A stretch of 64,000 nucleotides of DNA from Monomorium pharaonis (taxonomy: Eukaryota; Arthropoda; Insecta; Hymenoptera; Formicidae): the NCBI RefSeq assembly GCF_013373865.1, contig NC_050473.1, positions 20,003,597-20,067,596 of the forward strand. The letters run 5' to 3'. The translations under genes were made by a program, and so were the position numbers. Below the pieces are notes generated by a model, which was given only the letters and a program-made list of their open reading frames with translations, was not told where the DNA came from and did not search any database. Position 1 is the stretch's first letter; every line of letters begins with the position of its first letter. Positions 10,791-22,829 of this stretch are shown here, one piece after another.

Positions 10791-12026
10791 ACTTTACGCA
10801 ACATTCTTAATGCGTATGCTTTATTACATTTTTTATTATGTTACTTGGGAAATAAATAAGCGGTTTTATTTCTTTACGTTAGTTGTTGCTCTTTTACTAA
10901 ATATTTTTACAATTAAAAATATACATTGGCCAAATTTGGCCTAAAATTTTTTTTATTATAAACAGAATTATATAGTTACAATTTTATGTTTAAATTAAAA
11001 CTTTATTTAACAATAACGATGTAAATCTATAAAGACATCGTCTTTGCCGATTTTTATTCTGTTTTTTCGTTAAACATGTGTTTTTCTATTCTTTAATTAT
11101 TTATCATGTTTTATATATACAGTTTATTTTATAGCACAGTAGAAAAGCATGGAAAAATACAGTTTATTTTGTACCAATACAGTTTATTTTGTACAGTATA
11201 GAAAGCAGTAGAAGAATTACAAAACAGAATAGAAATACGATCAAAATACGATAAAAAATACAGTCACAGAATACAGTCACAATTCAAAATCTACAATTAT
11301 TTTTATATTGAAAATCTATCGAAATGTTTACAATAAAATTTTTACGGTCTATATACAAAATATGCATGGTGGTAACCGATATATAATGATTAAATACGTT
11401 TATTACAATTATATATCAAGTTGCAAAGCTGATCAAATTTTACGTAACGTAAGAAACGATAAAAATATCGTTAATAAACTTATTAATTTTGTCTCTCAAT
11501 TATAAAAGAAAATATCTTTCTAGTATATTAGTATACTTTACAAAATTTTCAAGAGAAATGTTTACTACATAAAAAGGTAGGTAACTTTGATATAAATTAA
11601 TGCAGCGAAATAATAAAATAAAGTACAATTTAACTTTTAAAGCCCATTTAAGAAAATGCAAAATATTTTGATGGTTTTTTGCGATGCCTACAAAACGGAT
11701 AGTTTTTGTAATGTATTTTTCCCGTAAAACAATCTTCACACTTATTACTGTCTGTCACGATAACAAATATGCTTCGGTAGACATTGAGTGAGTTTCTGAA
11801 TTTCTACATGACCTCAATGGTATATCGAACAAAGAATCAATCATGCATACGACATCTAATATCCGTTTTTATTTCTACGGGCCTTAGGAGCCTTCAAAAA
11901 TCGCGAAAAATGTTCATGTTATCACCACGTTCAGTGGAGGATAACTGATCCAAAGATTTGACGAGATCAAGGTTCCTCCGCTGAGCGACATACCAGTTAA
12001 TATTCAACGCAAAGAAAAATCTTCAT

Positions 12027-12030
<4 letters not shown>
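10791..12030. other. AT-rich region, no gene recognised
   Basis: Mostly AT-rich, with the short-unit repeats at 11118-11290. Around 11890-12000 the minus strand has a 36-codon open stretch, rich in charged residues, that resembles nothing I can name. Confidence 0.3.
11118..11290. repeat. Short degenerate tandem repeats
   Basis: ACAGTTTATTTTRTA occurs three times (near 11119, 11158 and 11180). It is followed by repeated AAATACGAT and two adjacent AATACAGTCACA units. These look like slippage products of an AT-rich unit. Confidence 0.6.

Positions 12031-12097
<67 letters not shown>
12031..12097. repeat. (GA)n microsatellite
   Basis: Uninterrupted GA repeat of about 67 bases. It generates a false Leu-Ser open frame on the minus strand. 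Confidence 0.95.
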
Positions 12098-12100
<3 letters not shown>

Positions 12101-13600
12101 AATATGATGTTTCGAGCGGCATGGTATTAATTTGAAAATAAAAGTTAAACAATTCATCAAACGTCAAAAATTTTGCCGCAGGAGAAAACAATTTTTGAAT
12201 TTTTTAACTAGTGGTCACTTTGATAGTAAGTCAACGACAATTTCCATTTTTCACATCTTTGCATAATATATTCATTAAGCGCCAGTGGACTTCTATAGAC
12301 TTTTCTGTTTTAAATCCTCTTAACTCAGAATCTAATCAAAATTTTTAGATCGCAATTGATAGTTGGAGATGAAAAGAGTTGTTCTTTCCGGAAATTTATT
12401 CGATAATAAGGTAAATTATTTGAACAAAAACATAAAGGTTAAAAAAATCTTTTTACATATTCCGATAACTAAATTTTTAGAAAGTACAATTGCGGTTTAC
12501 AAATTTTAATTTAAATTATAAAGATTTAGAATAAAAAAGCGCTTAGAGATTTCTTGGGACTTAACAATGAGATAACACAAATATTATAAAATCTGAATGT
12601 CTCCGTTAATTTGTATGTTCAAAACGTTGTCTATCTTTTTGCACGTTGCACATTTTTCCTGAAAAATTTGCAGAATATTATTAATTTAATCGATATTCGT
12701 TAATATTTCTTATTGGATGACATTGAGAAACGCGACGGAAAATATACTTACTTACAACTGAATAAAACAGCAACGCTCCGAAAACGGATTTGACAGATGA
12801 CGGGAGGAACAAAGAAAAGTATCCAGAACTTATGAATTCACGGTACAAGGACGCAAAGTTTAATTCGGGGGATGACGAATGAATGTTTAAATTGCCGTGC
12901 TGCCGTCTGAGGTAAAAAAGTAGCATAAAGAAGCTGCCGTGCGTTTTTCGACCGTATCGAAAATGTTTCGCGCGGAACAAAATAAAAAACGGATCTCGCG
13001 AAGCGAGCCAAGTTTATTCGTTTCCGAATTTGAAACGGATTAATATGAAGGGAGGTGCGGAAGTACGAGGAGACACACGGGAGTGAGAGAAGATCCGGGA
13101 AACTTTAGCGATCTCACCGTGAAACTTGCTCCATAAAGATTCTCCTCGAAACTTTTTTATTGCCGCATAAAAACTCGCGCAACTTCCGCGAAAGAGCGAG
13201 AGAAAGAGAGAGACGGGCTGGGATGTACATACAGTTAATGTACAGTCGCCCGATTTTGATTTATAAGATGCAAACCAGCTACGGGGAAGAAGCACGTGAT
13301 ACGTGAGAGCCTCTCACGGGATTTATTTCGCAAATGACGAAGGGTTCGATTTTCACTTGAAACCATTGATCGGATTAAAAATAGGACACGAGTGGCCGAC
13401 TTGTCCATTTCGCAATAGATCTATCTTTATCGCGGATTGCAGCTTGAGTGGAGGGGGGAGGGGATAGGAAGTTAACAGTGCCGTTCATCGATCATTTTAA
13501 ATAGATTGCTGTGATATGATAAAATAAATGATTCGAAATGTTTTTCGGAAAATATTATGAAGCAATGACAAATTGAAATCTTCCAATCATACAGCAAACT
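12098..13600. other. AT-rich stretch followed by a CpG-rich patch
   Basis: 12098-12700 is AT-rich with nothing recognised. 12720-13480 is GC-richer and has two minus-strand open frames of 93 and 99 codons (13014-13295 and 12681-12980), without known motifs or convincing splice context. Confidence 0.3.
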
Positions 13601-14050
13601 CTATCTGAAATATAATCAGATGTCTTTATGCTTACAATTTTTAATCAATTTTAAGATATCTTATTGTCAGATATTCATAGAATTCTGCAGAATATCATTA
13701 CTTGATATCACGTGTATTTTAAAAGAATATCTGCATATAATTACATTTGCATATAATATGGTTCATATTATAGTTAAAATTTCTTATTTTATTTAAGTTT
13801 GCTTCATATTTATCTTGAGATATATTTCGTGACAAATGAGATAATTTGCAGAACATGTCTTAAGATAAACTTTAGGCTATCTTAAATATAAGAATTAAAG
13901 ATCAGATTAAACATAAAAATCGTATAGAGAAACACATCATTTTTTCGCATCTGAGAATAAATTATCATGATTTTTTAGTGTCTTGAAGATATCTCAAGAA
14001 CATTTTTAAGACATCTTGACAGTGCTTTGCAATAGATATTTTCAAGATAT
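13600..14050. repeat. Cluster of AAGATATCTT-type palindromic motifs
   Basis: Repeated short, partly palindromic motifs built on AAGATATCTT: CTTGAAGATATCTCAAG near 13982, TTCAAGATATCT near 14040, TTTTAAGATATCTTA near 13650, and related forms near 13815 and 13870. They sit directly upstream of the fold-back unit at 14055-14260 and may belong to the same decayed element. Confidence 0.45.
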
Positions 14051-14054
14051 CTCT

Positions 14055-14260
14055 GCATAGAGAGAAAAATTTCTTTAAATTTAATAAAATAAACCATTTT
14101 GTTCGATCTCCAAAGCATATATATATATCTTTCTTTGTTTCTAATAAATTTTATTAAATTTAAAGAAATCCGTTTAAAATTTATTAAAAAGAATATATGC
14201 ATTGGAATAGTCGAACAAAACTGTTTATTAAATCAAAAGAAATCTTTCTCTTTGTGCGTG
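14055..14260. mobile_element. Fold-back (inverted-repeat) element
   Basis: Left arm 14055-14125 and right arm 14192-14260 are inverted copies: AGAGAAA.ATTTCTTT, ATTTAATAAA, TTTTGTTCGA and GCATATAT occur in the same order in both. The loop itself is AT-rich and partly self-complementary. Open frames across it on both strands are a by-product of the symmetry. No flanking duplication was identified. Confidence 0.6.
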
Positions 14261-15660
14261 ATATACTTTGCTGTTTCGATTACTGCGGGATCGATTAATT
14301 TGAATGAAAGTAAAACAGAATTGGAATCGCGTTATTCATGTGCAAATAATGCAGCACGAACGATTTTTCTTTGCGTCTCGAAGCGCGATCGAATTTTACA
14401 GGCGAGTTCAGTTGGCCGTAAATGAATATAATCTGCGGAGCGGAAACTGATCTCGCGAGATTCCGAACGCAGACGGATTGTGTTGGGGGAAAAAAACGAG
14501 CGCAGTTACGTCTTCTAGAAATCGATTGGCTGGCGAAGGGGGAATGAGAATTCCGGCTACGATTCCGGAATATAATGTAAGGAGAACCGCAGCGGTCTAG
14601 TAATGGGATGATTTAATCTGTGGTCGATGGTACGAGACGAGGAAACTGGTGTGACCAATGATATTGGATGGGGAATACTCGGCTTCCCATTTTCGAATAG
14701 CCGTATATCGACAACGTGATATTTGATATCCTTTCGCCCTATCGAGATCGCGAATTAAGAATCCTGGCAGTTATTACCGCCAATATCCTTTATAGAGACC
14801 TGCAATATAAATAATTTCCAGACTGTCAGAATCGCTGGAAAATATTCTCACGTTATTTCTAATGTCTTTCATTCTTCAAACTCTGGAAGGGATTATATTA
14901 CGATTAAGTGATAGCCATTAAAGAATTCGTTTTATTCGTATTTTAAAATATTCTCTCTTTTTGAGAGACTTAAAATGTAAAAGAATGTAAAAAATTTGTG
15001 CTATTAACTCTACTACTTAAATATTAAACAAATATTTTAACGAAATTACATTTCTTCGAGAGAATAATTTGCATAACGTTGTGCTAAATTCTTTGTTACA
15101 TAAATCGTCTCTAAAATTAATAAAGCATTCTACTCTCCCCTCTGAAAGAAAACTAAATTAGAGAAGAAAAAGGCAACATTTTTTAGAGCTGTAATTAAAT
15201 CTGCCGGCAAATTTATCTTTTTTGCGCGAATTTCCGTTTATACAATACAATACATAAAAGAAATTAATTATTTACATTGGAAATTTTTTTTAAATAATCC
15301 AGTAGGTAAAACAAGCGGCTTTTGCAATACGAGTAAAGTTATTAAAATACGTATAAAACTCGCACGATATAAATCTAAGGGCTTAACGTGCGTGTGAATG
15401 TGGAAAAAAAGCTCTCTGTTTGATTAAAGTGATGAAAACGACATTTGAATCTCAGACCTGGATTGAAAATAAAAATAATTCCGCCGGAGATAAACATATC
15501 ATTTTCATAATTATTCAATCAAAATTCTATTTGAATCGAGAGCGAACTTACTCCCCCTCCAACCTCTCTCTCCCTCTCTTTCTCTCTCTCTTATTCTCTC
15601 TCTGTATTCACGGGAACCGAGCGAATGAGACGTAAGAGTGAATATTCTGAATATCGCCGC
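14261..15660. other. Mixed-composition region, no gene recognised
   Basis: 14261-14800 is moderately GC-rich. The remainder is AT-rich with a CT-rich tract near 15550-15606. No gene or terminal repeat was recognised. Confidence 0.35.
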
Positions 15661-16180
15661 GAAGCCTGCAGATTGATCAAAGTCACTCAATATTTCTCAT
15701 TCTCGTTTCCACGTTATGCGCGTGCACGAGCGCTTAATTCCGCGTATTTCGCGCGTAGCAGTCCGCAGACTCCTACTCCTGCGGGCCCCTCCGCATAACG
15801 AACGAACTCAACTTCGCGAAATATATATTCGGAAGTCGTGCCGGCAGTTTCAATTTGCTCACGGCGGGATAATTCACGCGCGAAATCGCGGTGGCCCATT
15901 TTTTATTGCGCGCGAACGAACTTGCGCGCGCGCGCGCGCACGCCCATTGTGCAAAGTCCGCTCAAGGATTTGCAACTTTCAGGCGGCAAAAGCCGCGGTC
16001 TGACTTCCTTGAAATGTCTCGCACGTATATCCAGTCGCAAGTTCGTTCTTCGTGAGATCGACAAAAGCTCTCGAGGCGCTTATATACGTGTGCGTGAGCG
16101 TATGTGTGTGCGCGCGCGCGCGCGCACGTGTACGTGTCCGCGGGCAACAATGAATCACTCTTAAAGCGTATTTTATTCGA
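15660..16180. other. CpG-rich patch with alternating CG/TG tracts
   Basis: CpG-rich island with a CG repeat at 15924-15939 and a TG/CG/CA tract at 16101-16137. The overlapping Arg-Ala-rich open frames on both strands are products of the CG repeats. Confidence 0.4.
16101..16137. repeat. Alternating purine-pyrimidine tract (TG/CG/CA)
   Basis: About 37 bases of nearly unbroken alternating pyrimidine-purine with a central run of CG. Such tracts can adopt left-handed Z-DNA under supercoiling. A shorter CG run lies at 15924-15939. Confidence 0.8.
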
Positions 16181-17550
16181 AAAGACATTTCTACCGAAAT
16201 GGGCCAACTGTTAAAAACCTCTGACATGAATATAACATATAATTCTGACATATTGCACTGCATAGAATAAAATGAGGTTCTCGTTCTCCTTCATAGGCTG
16301 CCTCTGAGCATCTCCCAATTTCTTTTAACGCTAGGTACTATTCGAAAAGCTAGAGGGAATATTTTAGGATGTAAACGATAAGGATGGTGGTGATAATATT
16401 TCTCGCTCGAAAATGTTTTAATTTCTTATTGGAATTAATATTGCTAATGTTAGAATTTGGAAATACATTAAATATTAATTGAACGTTTATATTTTTATAT
16501 TTAGAGCTCTTAAAATTACAACTATATTTTATGTGTGAGGAAGAGCTGCTGAATGCGTACTGATTGCTTAAATTATAGCTTATTCTGTTTTATATTTTTA
16601 GTTAATATATGCAATATTTAGTGATAAAATTATGAAATAAATGAAGAAATTTAATACGTAGAGGAAAGACAACGAATTTGGATCATCATTTGGACATATT
16701 AGAAATTGTGACAATTTGGGAAATTGTTCCAATTTCGGTGCCTTTTCTCTACAATTTTAATTTATCCGATATTAATCGTATAACCCCTCTTAAACTGAAT
16801 TTATATACTTTTAGTATATAAAGAAGATTTATTCTACAATATTTTACATCCGTTGTATATACATAAATTTGTAATTATGCATATTAAATATTTATAAAGA
16901 TTAAATATTCTTTATTAAGAATTTAAATTTGTACTACGTCGAATTTTATTACAAGAAATAGTATTAATATAAAATTGATAAGTAATAAAACTCATAATTG
17001 ATATGAACAAAAATATGTTAATTGTAAAACAAATTTAAGCCATCTTTATTTAAACATTTAATATTTTTTCGACAAATTATTAATAAAATAAGTATTATAG
17101 TCAATAAATTTTTATATGTTTAATTATTTTAATTCATAAATTGTGTACCTTTAAAAGCAACCGACTTGAATCATATCTTTTGCAACGTGTGTTGGTAAAA
17201 GGTTTATAATAAATTAATTTGTTACAGGTTAAAGTTTAGTAATAGATACCCGAAAGCTCAAACTACAATTTTCAACGTTGTACATTTCGCGATAATTGAA
17301 CGTTTCTTCTAAAATTGCCACCATATTTTTAGTAATTGTATTTAATAGCGACATTCTACATAACAAAGGAGAAGTCGTAATTTTTTAGTTGACAAGTAAT
17401 AGCTTTAACAAAGCTTTAACAAAGCTGAATAATGAATTATCAATCAATATATTTACTAGCCATTTATTTCTTTCGCACAGTTTATGAGAAATTTTATTCA
17501 CACATTTTATGAGAAATAAAATTTTATAATAAACTACATCTTCTTTTATG
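16180..17550. other. AT-rich region, no gene recognised
   Basis: Very AT-rich, with no long frames, inverted repeats or microsatellites found. Near 17404 CTTTAACAAAG is repeated twice. Confidence 0.4.
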
Positions 17551-18880
17551 GTGATGGGTGGATTGTTATTGTTATCGTTACAGTTTATTCGCGCATAAAA
17601 CGTTTGTCATTAGTTCGTTGAAAGTTCGCAAAGTCGCGTTGGCGTATTCCGCGGTGAGATTTTTTTCTTTCGCGAAGTTACGAAACGATAGACTTGTTTC
17701 TCTCGAAGCAGCAGCAGCTAACTTGGCAACAAACAGTAACCATTATCCCTCCCTTTGCGAGAGATTATAAATTATTATCATTGCCATTATTATTTTCTCT
17801 AATACGCCGTAATGCGACTTGTCGGCGCGAAGAGTTGTGCGATATTATATTTTTTGTTTCTTTTTTCCTACGAGCGCGCGCGCGCGTGTATCGGTCGAGT
17901 TTCTGTGTGTTTGGAAACCCCAAAACGAACAATGTCGAGCAACTCTCTTCTCCACTGTTGGATTGCTGCCGGAGTCCTTAGCGGGTTTAAGAGTGGCGGC
18001 GAGGTCGTCCTTCCTGGCGGCAGGCGTACTCGAAACGTTTGTACTCCTGTTAAGGCCGTGGAAAATCTTTCTCGACGGAGGTGTTGAGCGTAACGAGAAT
18101 GGGGCGCGTCCCTCTCAACTCAACCCCTACCTCGTCATCGGAACGAGGGCGCTCTCCAGTGTGCCTGGCGTGCCAAGCACTGCGGCTTTCCCGCTTGCAG
18201 GTCTCCAAATAACTGCCACGCGAAACTGACACCGATTGTTTACAGGGTAAACTTTTATTACGCTTATATGATAAATTGCGCGAAAATTTGTTGCGGCGAG
18301 TTTATTATTTTTTTCTTTTTAATACTTTTTTGCCGCGCGAGAAGTCGTCGAAAAGTCGAGAGCGTCGCGATTTACGGGCTTCGACGAAAATCCTGTCGTC
18401 CCACAACAGGCGAAAAGCAATTAAAGGCTCTCGAGTTAGGCATCTCGAGGGTAAGGCTTGTAGCTGGAGGCATTAATTCCTCTCTGTTCGTGAAGACGTC
18501 GCCGGTGATTGAGCCCACTCGAAAACTACTTCGCGCAGCCCTCCCCGAGGGAGTTTAAATTTAATTAAGTTGACGAGTCATTATTCGCTCGACGATCGTT
18601 AATCTTACGTATCGAAATCGGCAGCGCCGGATGCTTGAGGAATCCTTTGCGCCAAATCGCGCGCACCGTGGAAACTGACGACGCGCTCCTCACAAATGCG
18701 CTTCGAGAACTTACCGAATTTCCCGCTGCCGTTGCTCAATTTTCGAAAATAACTCGCTTATTTGCCAGACCCGGACGTGAAGTTGCCGCTAATTGTAGCA
18801 AATCTAAAGTGTCGCGGCAGAGCGCTGTAGCGCGATTACACAAACGGGTTCTTCTAATTATAAGGCAATTGTGAAAATTG
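17550..18880. other. Long CpG-rich patch, no gene recognised
   Basis: One of the longest GC-rich patches, about 1.3 kb, with several overlapping open frames of 60-136 codons. None has a recognisable domain, and frames overlap on both strands, as expected for GC-rich noncoding DNA lacking stops. A regulatory or untranslated-exon role cannot be excluded. Confidence 0.3.
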
Positions 18881-20930
18881 TTTCATCAGTGTAATGCTGT
18901 TTGCATAGAAATACGATATTGTTATGAATGATTCTGCAAATACTTAAATCTCCTTGCGTCGAAATAACTAAGAGAAAATACTTTTCGCACGACATATATA
19001 AATCTTTTTTCTTCTAAAATTAGAACCCTGAAAATCATAGTAGTCGTAGGCATTGTACATATTTTAAAGAATTCTATGTGATTTTTTTCTGATTTATTAA
19101 TTTTTAGAAAAGGAAAATATGAACCATTTTGTTTTATTTAAATATTTATGTAACATACGGTACAAGTTTGTTATCCACAAAGTTCTGTGAAATCATGTTA
19201 TAGACAGTATGTACTTCGTATATGCATAATTGACAATCTACTGAAGAGGGGTAAGAAGATTATGGTTATGGAACCTATATGGGGGAATATGGAACATTAC
19301 CAACAAAAATTTCCAAAACTATTTTTATTACTATAAAATAAAAAAAGTAACGCTCTCTGACAAATCTTGCACATCAGTATTGCAAAAGTATTTTATACAT
19401 AGTATTACATATGAATTATCAAAAAATCTTTTGCTTTTGCGACTTTGCGCATTGCAAAAGTATTAAAAAAGTATTATAACAAATAATATTAGCTAATAAG
19501 TATTGTATAAATATAACTAAATTATATGCGAGGGGATTATGAGACTCAAACTCGCGACACTTGCAAGTGGTCCATAACCCTGAACGCAGGCAATATGACT
19601 TTATAGGTCAAATGCATGCACGCATTACGTTACACATTATCAAACATTAAATTCAATTATGTCTTTTCGAAGTCATTAAAATTTTTTAAATTAAAAAATT
19701 AATATTCTATATAAATCTCGAAATGACATAAATAATACACATCTATAAAACTTTCGGCCACCTGTAATACTGAAATGCAGCTTTTATAACAACATAATAA
19801 ACACTAATGACCAATGGCCATGTTATAATATTTAAATAATATGTAAAGAAGTAATTTGGATAGTTATTCCCAAAATTCAACACAAAGTATACGAGATATC
19901 GTTAAATCCATAGCTTCACACATAATTCGTACTCCCTCTTCTCTCCCCTACTGCACCAATTTTATATTTTAACAATAAAATGCAAAATATGTTTGATTAC
20001 TTTTGACTATAAATTTCAGTTATTTTAAAATATCCTGAACCTGTTTTATGAATCTTTACTGTTTTAAATAGAATAAATTCCAAATAATGATAAAAACAAG
20101 CACATAATATCTCACGTAGCATCATACTATGTACTCGATATTTTCAATTTGACTCTGGTCTTGATAATTTTATCATGTATCATGATAAATTTATCAGCCT
20201 ACTGTTTATGCCATAAATGGACAATATAGCACATTTATTAATAGAGAAAATGGCAAAAAATTCACGATTCATGTTCGAATTTACCTACGGTAAATATTTT
20301 CAAAAGACGATATAAATACAAATTTTGTATGTGATTAAATATCGTTACATAAAAAAATTTGTTACAAATTGTACAATAAAAATTTTGTTTTAGAATATTT
20401 TACAATGCTACATATGATAATTTTTAGTAACCATATTCATAAAATGTCTTTTGTGAATATTTCAAAAAATTCTATTGTTATTCATAATACTTGATAGGTT
20501 GCCAAGTTGTCCCAAGCTTGTTGCCACGGAAAGTAAAAGATTTATGGAAAATATTTTTGTAAATGTAATAAAAAATTCTCTTTGTGTAAGGTACCTGAGC
20601 AAAATGAGGCTTATTAGATACAATTTTTTAAATTTATAAACTTTATTTATATAAAACAAACTAAGCGAAAAAAGTCTTTATTTTAATTCACAATATCTTC
20701 TAAATAAAATATCTGTAAGTATTTAAAAGTAGGATTTATTTAGTGCAAAATCTTATTCAATTTAAATGTAAAGATCTTAATTAAAGATACGTGACAAAAG
20801 ACTAAATGACACGTACTGAGTGTAATATATACTTTCACAATTTCTCTTACAAACCAAATTTTTAACAAATTGAACTTGTCGTCTATAAAATTTTTAGTGC
20901 ACAAGAGTATTAATGAGACAGAACTAAAAA
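18880..20930. other. AT-rich region with a tRNA-like relic
   Basis: No protein-coding signal. ATTGCAAAAGTATT occurs twice (near 19378 and 19452). The only structured segment is 19536-19585 on the minus strand, listed separately. Confidence 0.35.
19536..19585 (-). other. tRNA-like or SINE-like fold, truncated
   Basis: On the minus strand, GGGTTATG at the 5' side can pair with CATAATCCC at the 3' side. Inside lie a palindromic CACTTGCAAGTG and GAG-TTTGAGT-CTC, a seven-base loop resembling a T-loop (consensus TTCRANT, two mismatches). There is no D-arm or full anticodon arm, so this is not a functional tRNA. It may be the head of a decayed tRNA-derived SINE. Confidence 0.25.
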
Positions 20931-21270
20931 GTTTCGAGTTATTGTAATTGCAAGCAACCTCGTGCCTTAAATTACGAAATTGTTCGAGGCCGACGTTCGA
21001 GGCAGGGTCGTTACATTTAACCGCAGGAGCGCCGGGGATAACCGATCCTGCAGGATTCCCGGGATAACCGCCGGCTCTCCGACTATGCCGATTAGTTTCG
21101 TGTTGACATAGCCGACCGCATCGATCGTTAAGCTCTAACGACCGTTCCCGATTACGATTTCTTTGCGATGTAAATGCTGTAGTTTTAACGAAAGCGCTTT
21201 ATTTTAATGAACGATCGTTGGAAGACCTGATTTTTTTTAAATATAGATCTCGTTTGTCAGGTAAGTTATA
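20930..21270. other. GC-rich patch with repeated GGGATAACCG motif
   Basis: GGGGATAACCG and CGGGATAACCG flank a perfect 12-base palindrome, ATCCTGCAGGAT (near 21045-21060). Downstream, at about 21259, TCAG/GTAAGT matches the splice-donor consensus. The preceding plus frame is open for about 50 codons but has no recognisable content, so an exon is not claimed. Confidence 0.25.
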
Positions 21271-21603
21271 TAAGAGGACGTGGTGTCCTGGCTATTTGTA
21301 ACATCTCTGTTATTAGGTGATGAATTCTAATGTTTATTTATGGGATCATTTGCTTAGCAGCCTGCTGTTATGCAGTGGCGCAAATATGCCAATACACAAG
21401 AGCTGACATTTCTTATGAAGCGTTTTAACGTTTGAGACTTTTGAATCTTTTTTAAGATACATTTCAGCGTTTAATTTCACTCACATTTGTTTTTTTTTTT
21501 TCGAACTTAAGCATTTCATCAATGTATATACATTGTGTTTTTTTTTGTTATTTAATTCGGCTGTATATTTTGAGTCATGCAAAGTTAAACAATGTAAAAT
21601 TCT

Positions 21604-21875
21604 ATACGGAGAAAATTTTTTCTTAAAAATTACTTTAAAATTGGAGTAATTATGAGACAACGTAAACCTTTAAGAATTTTACCTTACTTTTAATAAAATT
21701 TTAATAAAATTTTAGTAAATTTGGTTAGAAGTATAGTAAAATTTACAAAATTTTGCCAAATTCTATTAAAATTTTAGTAAATTTTGTCAAAAGTATAGAA
21801 TTCTTCAAGGTTTACCTTGTCCCACAATTACCACGATTTTCAGGGTAATTTTTAAGAGAAAATTCTTTCCGTGTA
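21604..21875. mobile_element. TA-flanked fold-back MITE, copy 2
   Basis: The ends read TACGGAGAAAATTTTTTCTT on the left and, inverted on the right, TACACGGAAAGAATTTTCTC. These are the termini of the 9215-9390 element, and both copies are flanked by TA. This copy is longer (about 272 bases) because its centre has expanded with repeats of TAAAATTTTAGTAAATTT type. Arms share AATTACYYTAAAAT-like and TAATTRTGRGACAA-like stretches. Confidence 0.75.
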
Positions 21876-22500
21876 TTTCAGTCCTTAAACGTGCTGGTGC
21901 TAATAGATAAGGCCTCTTTTTGAAATGTTTGTATCAAAATAGATATTTGGTAAGTTCGTAATTCTATTGCTAATCTATACTATACGTTATACATAATACA
22001 TGTTATAGATTTTCCGTAAAGTCTGTACGCGGAAGGGTTATGCATAAGCACATGGATTTGCATATATTCTAGTTTCTCCTTATTTTGAAGAAGTAGATAA
22101 TTTCATATACATTTATTCAAAATGAAGATATAACGAGACATTCTATTTTTTTTTAAACAAAACTGATTTTTTAAATTTATTTCCAGGCAAGGCCCAAACA
22201 TTACCATATCTGTATTCTCTTCGAGCCATTATGCAGTATCGTTATATATTTTTACAAAAAACATTCAAAATTAATTGGATAACACATTAATGAATGTAAT
22301 TGTTAAGTTTTCGGTTTAGAATACCAATTATTAACAATTATTGTATAAAATATAAATGGAGAAATTGTAATACCATCTTTTCCTTAATTATTTAGGAAAA
22401 AATATAAAACCGTAATAAGTCAATAATGGATAACGACAGACTTCGAAAGATTTAAATATCTGGACATGGTTCCAATGAAAAACTCGATACGGAAACGGAA
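21876..22500. other. AT-rich region, no gene recognised
   Basis: Nothing interpretable beyond AT-rich sequence. Confidence 0.4.
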
Positions 22501-22759
22501 GACTTTAATGATCCGTCCGGCGTACATAAATGAAGTAGTTTATTTAAATAAAAAAAAAGTGTCACTTGCAGCTACTTTCAACCAGAAGCCGTCACGTTCA
22601 TCTGACCCAAACGAGAATATCGCAATGTGAGCACTTGCCGCATCATAAATCCGTTCTTCGCGTCCAGCGTTCCGCCCCGGCAACACTCGGCAACCCGCGT
22701 CGAATTTCACTGTTCAACGATTTTCTCTTTTCCGGATCGTGCACAAGAAAAGGAGAGGG

Positions 22760-22829
<70 letters not shown>

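Noticed and set aside
12681..12980. Minus-strand 99-codon frame with GTAAGTAAG near its end
   Set aside because: The bases before the donor-like site do not fit the consensus, and the frame has no motif.
21100..21265. Plus-strand exon ending at TCAG/GTAAGT
   Set aside because: The donor is strong, but the preceding ~50 open codons have no start, acceptor or recognisable content; not enough to call an exon.
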